This document shows, one piece after another, positions 6,630 to 10,481 of a stretch of 10,481 nucleotides of DNA. The translations under genes were made by a program, and so were the position numbers. How positions within the stretch are numbered: the first letter of the stretch is position 1; each line of letters starts with the position of its first letter. Under the pieces are notes generated by a model. The model saw nothing but the letters and a program-made list of their open reading frames with translations, had not been told where the DNA came from and ran no database searches. Source of the DNA: an uncultured Prevotella sp. (GTDB lineage: Bacteria > Bacteroidota > Bacteroidia > Bacteroidales > Bacteroidaceae); contig CAKQXI010000076.1 of the NCBI GenBank assembly GCA_934281565.1, forward strand, positions 1-10,481, read 5' to 3'.

Positions 6630-8174
6630 TCACTCTTTTGCAGCCAATACCTGTCGGATATTCTGCTCTCGATGGCAGATTTGCACTTCCACACCAAACT
6701 TCTCATGGATATGCTCGGCTAAATGTTGGGCTGAATAAACACTGCGATGCTGACCGCCTGTACAACCAAAGCAAAACATCAAGGATGTAAAACCTCGCTG
6801 CATATATCGGCGCACATGATGGTCGGCAAGCTGATAAACACTCTCCAAGAAGTTCAGTATCTCTCCGTCGTCTTCCAAGAAACGAATAACTGGCTCATCC
6901 AATCCCGTCAGTTTCTTATAAGGCTCATACCTACCGGGGTTATGGGTACTTCGACAGTCGAATACATAACCACCGCCATTGCCCGATGGATCTTCAGGGA
7001 TACCCTTACGATAAGAGAAACTAAACACTCGCACCACCAATGGTCCCTTGCCATCATACTTGCTATAAGTGGCAGGCCCATCTTGCGGATTGGAATGATA
7101 AATATTGGTTGATGCTATCTTGTAACCATCGGCTCTGTTCATTGCCATTCCCTCTATGCGAGTAAACTGTGGAAGTTCGGTGAGTCGTCTCAACATATCC
7201 ATCATATAAGGATAAGGGAATACTCTATCACCCATCTTCAAGAGGTCACGGAGGTTTTGGATTGCCATAGGTATGCTATCCAAGAAATGCTTCTTACGCT
7301 CAAAATAACCTCGGAAGCCGTATGCCCCCAACACTTGCAAGGTTCTGAAAAGAACAAAGAGACTTAGCCTATTGACAAAATGGCGCACAGATGGTACTTC
7401 CGTATAATTTTTCAACGACTGATAATATTCCCATACCAACTCACGGCGTAGCTTAAAGGAATATTTGGCAGAAGCCTGCCATAAGAAAGAAGCCAAGTCA
7501 TAATAGAATGGTCCCTTGCGCCCTCCTTGGAAATCAATGAAGTATGGATTGTCGTTTTCATCTAACATGATATTGCGAGCTTGAAAATCACGATAGAGGA
7601 AACTATCCATACTCTCTGATGTCAAATCCTTGGCAAAGAGACGGAAATTAGCCTCAAGTTTCAACTCATGAAAGTCCAGTTCCGTTGGTTTCAAGAAGCA
7701 ATACTTAAAGTAATTCAAGTCGAAAAGGACACTGTTCACATCAAACTCCGGCTGGGGATAACAATTGCTCCAATCCAAGCCCCGGGCTCCACGCAACTGT
7801 ATATTGGGAAGTTCACGAATCGTCTTCACTAAAAGTTGTTTTTCCCTTTGGTTATACCTACCGCCCGACTCTCTACCACCCTTGATGGCATCAAAGAGGG
7901 ACATGGAGCCTAAGTCTGTCTGGATATAGCATAATTCATCCTTGCTGACAGCGAGTATTCTTGGTACTGGCAATTGTCTGACTGAAAAATGGTTAGACAA
8001 ATAAACGAAAGCATGATCTTCGTCACGGCTCGTTCCAACGACACCAATGACCGTAGAGCCATCAGCTTTAGTAATGCGAAAATACTGTCGGTTACTGCCC
8101 TGTCCTGGCAACTTTACTATATTGGCAGGTTCTTCGCCTGCCCAATCCTTATAGAGTTCTATTAATCTTTCCAT
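6630..8174 (-). CDS. AmgK-like sugar kinase fused to a RapZ C-terminal domain
   Basis: This 514-residue protein has two domains. Residues about 1-330 form an aminoglycoside-phosphotransferase/COG3178-type kinase: a nucleotide loop LPGQGSNRQYFRI (22-34), catalytic loop YRDFQARNIML (194-204; Asp196, Asn201; Tyr replaces the usual His) and metal-binding FIDFQGG (Asp214). Residues about 379-510 match the C-terminal half of RapZ: RVFSFSYRKGIP, VFDCRSTHNPGRYEPYKKLTGLD and FGCTGGQHRSVYSAQHLAEH (469-488). The N-terminal Walker-A ATPase part of RapZ is absent. AmgK phosphorylates MurNAc/GlcNAc at the anomeric carbon. In E. coli the RapZ C-terminal domain binds glucosamine-6-phosphate and controls GlmS supply. 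The ATG overlaps the upstream stop (TAATG). The downstream MurU-like gene supports a wall-sugar salvage role with built-in sensing; this is inference. Confidence 0.87.
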   Translation of the reverse strand: MERLIELYKDWAGEEPANIVKLPGQGSNRQYFRITKADGSTVIGVVGTSRDEDHAFVYLSNHFSVRQLPVPRILAVSKDELCYIQTDLGSMSLFDAIKGGRESGGRYNQREKQLLVKTIRELPNIQLRGARGLDWSNCYPQPEFDVNSVLFDLNYFKYCFLKPTELDFHELKLEANFRLFAKDLTSESMDSFLYRDFQARNIMLDENDNPYFIDFQGGRKGPFYYDLASFLWQASAKYSFKLRRELVWEYYQSLKNYTEVPSVRHFVNRLSLFVLFRTLQVLGAYGFRGYFERKKHFLDSIPMAIQNLRDLLKMGDRVFPYPYMMDMLRRLTELPQFTRIEGMAMNRADGYKIASTNIYHSNPQDGPATYSKYDGKGPLVVRVFSFSYRKGIPEDPSGNGGGYVFDCRSTHNPGRYEPYKKLTGLDEPVIRFLEDDGEILNFLESVYQLADHHVRRYMQRGFTSLMFCFGCTGGQHRSVYSAQHLAEHIHEKFGVEVQICHREQNIRQVLAAKE

Positions 8175-8374
8175 TACTTCTTGTTCTTACGCTTGAGCTT
8201 TTCATCTATCTCCTGGGCAAAATGGTCACCCACAAAAAGAAGCAACAACACACCTAACGTCGTTAGGAACGAATTAGTTGTAGTCATTCCCAACTCTGCC
8301 TTAGTAATATAGATTAGTCCCCCGACAACTATCAGGAACACTAACCCTTTTTTCCAATCAATATTCAGTTTCAT
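8174..8374 (-). CDS. Small two-helix membrane protein of unknown function
   Basis: This 66-residue protein starts at ATG 8374 (MKLNIDWKKG). It has two hydrophobic segments, about 11-24 (LVFLIVVGGLIYIT) and 34-49 (NSFLTTLGVLLLLFVG), then an acidic-basic tail ending KLKRKNKK. With this charge pattern both ends are probably cytoplasmic. I do not recognise the family. The frame stays open upstream to 8554, but that extension runs through a terminator and a consensus promoter, so it is not coding. The TAA stop overlaps the ATG of the kinase-RapZ gene by one base, which suggests translational coupling and a membrane partner or anchor role for that enzyme (inference). The promoter ends only four bases before the ATG, so the mRNA is probably leaderless. 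Confidence 0.75.
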   Translation of the reverse strand: MKLNIDWKKGLVFLIVVGGLIYITKAELGMTTTNSFLTTLGVLLLLFVGDHFAQEIDEKLKRKNKK

Positions 8375-8378
8375 GCTG

Positions 8379-8409
8379 CAAAGATAGTACTTTTTATAAA
8401 AACCACAAA
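8379..8409 (-). promoter_or_regulatory. Consensus Bacteroidota promoter for the sugar-salvage operon
   Basis: On the minus strand TTTG (8409-8406), exactly 19 bases, then TATCTTTG (8386-8379): a perfect match to the -33/-7 consensus TTTG-N19-TAnnTTTG. It lies immediately after the groL terminator and four bases before the ATG at 8374. The transcript start is therefore expected at or very near the start codon. Confidence 0.85.
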
Positions 8410-8421
8410 GAGAAAAGGCAT

Positions 8422-8453
8422 AAAAAAATCGGATGCCATAAGACATCCGATTT
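8422..8453 (-). terminator. Intrinsic terminator of groS-groL
   Basis: On the minus strand AAATCGGATG (8453-8444) pairs perfectly with CATCCGATTT (8435-8426), a 10-bp stem with an 8-base loop, followed by a run of T (complement of 8422-8428). It stands 25 bases after the groL stop and separates the chaperonin operon from the promoter at 8379-8409. Confidence 0.93.
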
Positions 8454-8478
8454 CCTAAAACAAATATGTTGTATACTT

Positions 8479-10107
8479 TTACATCATACCGCCCATGCCA
8501 GGTGCTGCCGCTGGAGCTGCAGGCGCTGGCTCTGGTTTGTCTACCAAGACACATTCTGTTGTCAAGAACAAACCTGCGATTGATGCAGCATTTTCCAATG
8601 CGACACGCTCAACCTTTGCAGGGTCTACGATACCAGCCTTACGCATATCCTCGTAAACATCTGTGCGAGCATTGTAACCAAAGTCACCTTCACCCTCACG
8701 TACCTTGTTTACTACTACGGAACCCTCGCCACCTGCATTTGCTACAATCTGACGGAGAGGCTCCTCTATGGCACGCTCTACTATCTTGATACCAGTCTGT
8801 TCATCGGCGTTATCACCCTTCAATCCTTGGAGTGCCTCAAGAGCACGGATATAAGTAGTACCACCACCTGCTACGATACCTTCCTCGATAGCGGCACGAG
8901 TTGCACAAAGTGCATCGTCTACGCGGTCTTTCTTCTCTTTCATCTCTACCTCAGAGTTCGCACCTACATAGAGAACTGCTACACCGCCAGCAAGCTTGGC
9001 AAGACGTTCTTGAAGTTTCTCCTTATCATAAGAGCTCTTGGTATTCTCTATCTCATTCTTGATCTGAACTACACGGTCTTGGATGTTCTCTTTCTGACCA
9101 TGACCATTTACGATAGTAGTATTCTCCTTACCTACCGTTACCTTGTCAGCAGAACCTAACATCTCGAGAGTAGCTTGTTCCAACTTCAATCCTTTCTCCT
9201 CGCTGATTACGACACCACCAGTCAATACTGCAATATCTTCCAACATAGCCTTACGACGGTCGCCGAAGCCAGGAGCCTTAACAGCACAGATCTTCAAACC
9301 ACCACGTAAGCGGTTAACTACCAATGTAGTCAAAGCCTCAGAGTCTACATCCTCTGCGATTACCAACAATGGGCGACCGCTCTCTGCTGCTGGCTGAAGA
9401 ATTGGCAAGAACTCTTTCAAGTTGGAAATCTTCTTGTCATAGATTAAGATGTATGGGTTCTCCATCACACACTCCATCTTGTCGGCATCAGTCATGAAGT
9501 AACCACTCAAATAACCACGGTCAAACTGCATACCCTCTACAACACCGATATTTGTGTCACGGCTCTTGCTTTCCTCAATGGTGATAACACCATCTTTAGA
9601 AACCTTGCGCATTGCATCTGCCAAGAGTTTACCAATCTCTGGGTCATTGTTGGCTGAAACGGTAGCAACTTGCTCTATCTTGTCGTAGTTGTCATCTACC
9701 TGTTCTGCATGGTTCTTGATATACTCAACGACAGCAGCGACAGCCTTGTCAATACCACGTTTCAAGTCCATTGGATTAGCACCAGCGGTAACGTTCTTCA
9801 AGCCCTCTGTTACGATAGCTTGAGTAAGGATTGTTGCTGTGGTTGTACCATCACCAGCATCATCACCTGTCTTGCTTGCTACGCTCTTAACGAGCTGTGC
9901 ACCAGTATTCTCAAACTTATCTTCAAGTTCTACTTCTTTTGCTACTGTAACACCATCCTTAGTAATCTGAGGAGCACCAAACTTCTTCTCGATTACTACA
10001 TTACGACCCTTAGGACCAAGGGTTACCTTTACTGCGTTAGCCAACTGATCGACACCCTTCTTCAAGAGGTCGCGAGCATCCATATTGTATTTAATATCTT
10101 TAGCCAT
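8479..10107 (-). CDS. groL: Chaperonin GroEL (60 kDa, Cpn60)
   Basis: This 542-residue protein has the standard GroEL length. It forms the cytoplasmic double-ring ATP-driven folding chamber that works with GroES. The start MAKDIKYNMDARDLLKKGVDQLANAVKVTLGPKGRNV is typical, with ATP-binding LGPKGRN (30-36) and GDGTTT (85-90). The apical domain includes FDRGYLSGYF, and the later AAIEEGIVAGGG equatorial signature is intact. The C-terminus ends in a short GMGGMM tail, the flexible cavity-lining repeat of GroEL. The gene follows groS by 96 bases that hold a heptamer-repeat hairpin, and it ends in a strong terminator. The sequence before the ATG (AAAAAAGAATT) has no Shine-Dalgarno sequence. No CIRCE element was seen within the window; the operon promoter lies outside. 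Assignment is certain. Confidence 0.99.
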   Translation of the reverse strand: MAKDIKYNMDARDLLKKGVDQLANAVKVTLGPKGRNVVIEKKFGAPQITKDGVTVAKEVELEDKFENTGAQLVKSVASKTGDDAGDGTTTATILTQAIVTEGLKNVTAGANPMDLKRGIDKAVAAVVEYIKNHAEQVDDNYDKIEQVATVSANNDPEIGKLLADAMRKVSKDGVITIEESKSRDTNIGVVEGMQFDRGYLSGYFMTDADKMECVMENPYILIYDKKISNLKEFLPILQPAAESGRPLLVIAEDVDSEALTTLVVNRLRGGLKICAVKAPGFGDRRKAMLEDIAVLTGGVVISEEKGLKLEQATLEMLGSADKVTVGKENTTIVNGHGQKENIQDRVVQIKNEIENTKSSYDKEKLQERLAKLAGGVAVLYVGANSEVEMKEKKDRVDDALCATRAAIEEGIVAGGGTTYIRALEALQGLKGDNADEQTGIKIVERAIEEPLRQIVANAGGEGSVVVNKVREGEGDFGYNARTDVYEDMRKAGIVDPAKVERVALENAASIAGLFLTTECVLVDKPEPAPAAPAAAPGMGGMM

Positions 10108-10125
10108 AATTCTTTTTTAGTTTAA

Positions 10126-10190
10126 AGTTGATAGTTAATAGTTGATAGGGCAATCTTGCTATACGGCGAAGCCGCTATAAACTATAAACT
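10126..10190. repeat. Heptamer repeats and imperfect hairpin between groS and groL
   Basis: Three 7-base units AGTTGAT, AGTTAAT, AGTTGAT lie at 10126-10146. The segment 10133-10148 is complementary at 14 of 16 positions to 10175-10190 (CTATAAACTATAAACT, itself heptameric). In the loop is a second hairpin, CGGC-GAA-GCCG (10164-10174), flanked by TATA on both sides. In the groSL mRNA this makes a branched structure between the two cistrons, which could influence processing or the GroES:GroEL ratio. No terminal T run is seen. Confidence 0.65.
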
Positions 10191-10203
10191 GTTAATTATC
10201 TTA

Positions 10204-10476
10204 TTACTCCTCCACCACTGCAAGTACATCGCTCTGGCGCATCATCATATATTTAGTGCCCTCGTATTCAAGCTCTGTACCAGCATACTTGCCGTAGAGA
10301 ACAGTGTCACCTTCTTTGAGAACCATCTCCTCATCTTTAGTTCCCTTACCTGTTGCCACGATCTTGCCACGCTGTGGTTTCTCTTTAGCTGTGTCAGGGA
10401 TAATGATTCCACCTACTTTTTCTTCAGCTGGTGCAGGAAGTACCAGCACTCTGTCTGCTAATGGTTTAATGTTCAT
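10204..10476 (-). CDS. groS: Co-chaperonin GroES (10 kDa, Cpn10)
   Basis: This 90-residue protein forms the heptameric lid of the GroEL chamber. It begins MNIKPLADRVLVLPAPAEEKVGGIIIPDTAKEKPQRG, where the IKPLxDRVL start and the mobile loop (EEKVGGIIIPDTAKEKP, about 18-34) are diagnostic; the IIIP segment contacts GroEL. GKGTKDEEMVLKEGDTVLYGKYAGTELEYEGTKYMMMRQSDVLAVVEE completes the beta barrel. Length and domain order are normal. It is the first gene of the groSL operon; only five bases upstream of its ATG are in the window, so its promoter and any CIRCE operator cannot be judged. Confidence 0.98.
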   Translation of the reverse strand: MNIKPLADRVLVLPAPAEEKVGGIIIPDTAKEKPQRGKIVATGKGTKDEEMVLKEGDTVLYGKYAGTELEYEGTKYMMMRQSDVLAVVEE

Positions 10477-10481
10477 GATTC

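Noticed and set aside
5823..6722. 299-residue plus-strand ORF
   Set aside because: It is antisense to the MurU-like gene, has no recognisable domain, and is unusually rich in Cys, His, Ile and Leu as expected for a shadow frame.
8375..8554. N-terminal extension of the 66-residue membrane protein to a 126-residue ORF
   Set aside because: The extension overlaps the groL 3' end, the groL terminator and a perfect consensus promoter; the hydrophobic protein begins naturally at ATG 8374.
1..10481. CRISPR arrays, tRNA or rRNA genes, insertion sequences and prophage genes
   Set aside because: No regularly spaced repeats, transposase or integrase motifs, or recognisable structural RNA genes were seen on either strand.

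Overview
The window looks like a chromosomal segment of a member of the Bacteroidota, most likely the Prevotella/Segatella group. The evidence is promoter elements of the Bacteroidota type (a -33 TTTG-like box, 19 bases, then TAnnTTTG), AT-rich leaders mostly without Shine-Dalgarno sequences, moderate GC, and the sequence character of GuaA, GroEL and MscL. This assignment is inference; no 16S gene or other phylogenetic marker was compared.

Layout. Almost everything is on the minus strand and reads from right to left: groS and groL (10476 to 8479), a strong terminator, then a new promoter that starts a gene run. That run consists of a 66-residue membrane protein, a sugar-kinase/RapZ-C-terminal fusion protein, a MurU-like nucleotidyltransferase, guaA, a secreted GH29 alpha-L-fucosidase, a secreted esterase, a maltose/galactoside-type O-acetyltransferase and a solitary short HicB-like protein. 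The only plus-strand gene is mscL (358-777), which converges on the end of this run. The 5' end of gap (GAPDH) enters from the left edge on the minus strand with its own promoter. No stretch above 300 bases lacks a gene.

The most interesting locus is 5778-8409. A predicted anomeric sugar kinase of the aminoglycoside-phosphotransferase fold (AmgK-like) is fused to a domain matching the C-terminal half of RapZ, the part that in E. coli binds glucosamine-6-phosphate. It is followed by a sugar-1-phosphate nucleotidyltransferase of the MurU type. AmgK plus MurU is the known cell-wall-recycling shunt that makes UDP-MurNAc. The fusion therefore suggests a salvage kinase carrying its own amino-sugar-phosphate sensor. 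A tiny two-helix membrane protein precedes it with a TAATG overlap and a consensus promoter so close to the ATG that the mRNA is probably leaderless.

The left part (935-4000) looks like a small glycan-handling module: fucosidase, serine esterase and acetyltransferase in tight succession, the esterase with a recognisable Shine-Dalgarno sequence, ending in an orphan HicB-like protein that also has one and has no HicA partner. Intergenic regions hold several structured or repetitive elements: nested hairpins after mscL, a hairpin between guaA and the fucosidase gene, two 14-base tandem repeats upstream of guaA, and a heptamer-based hairpin between groS and groL.
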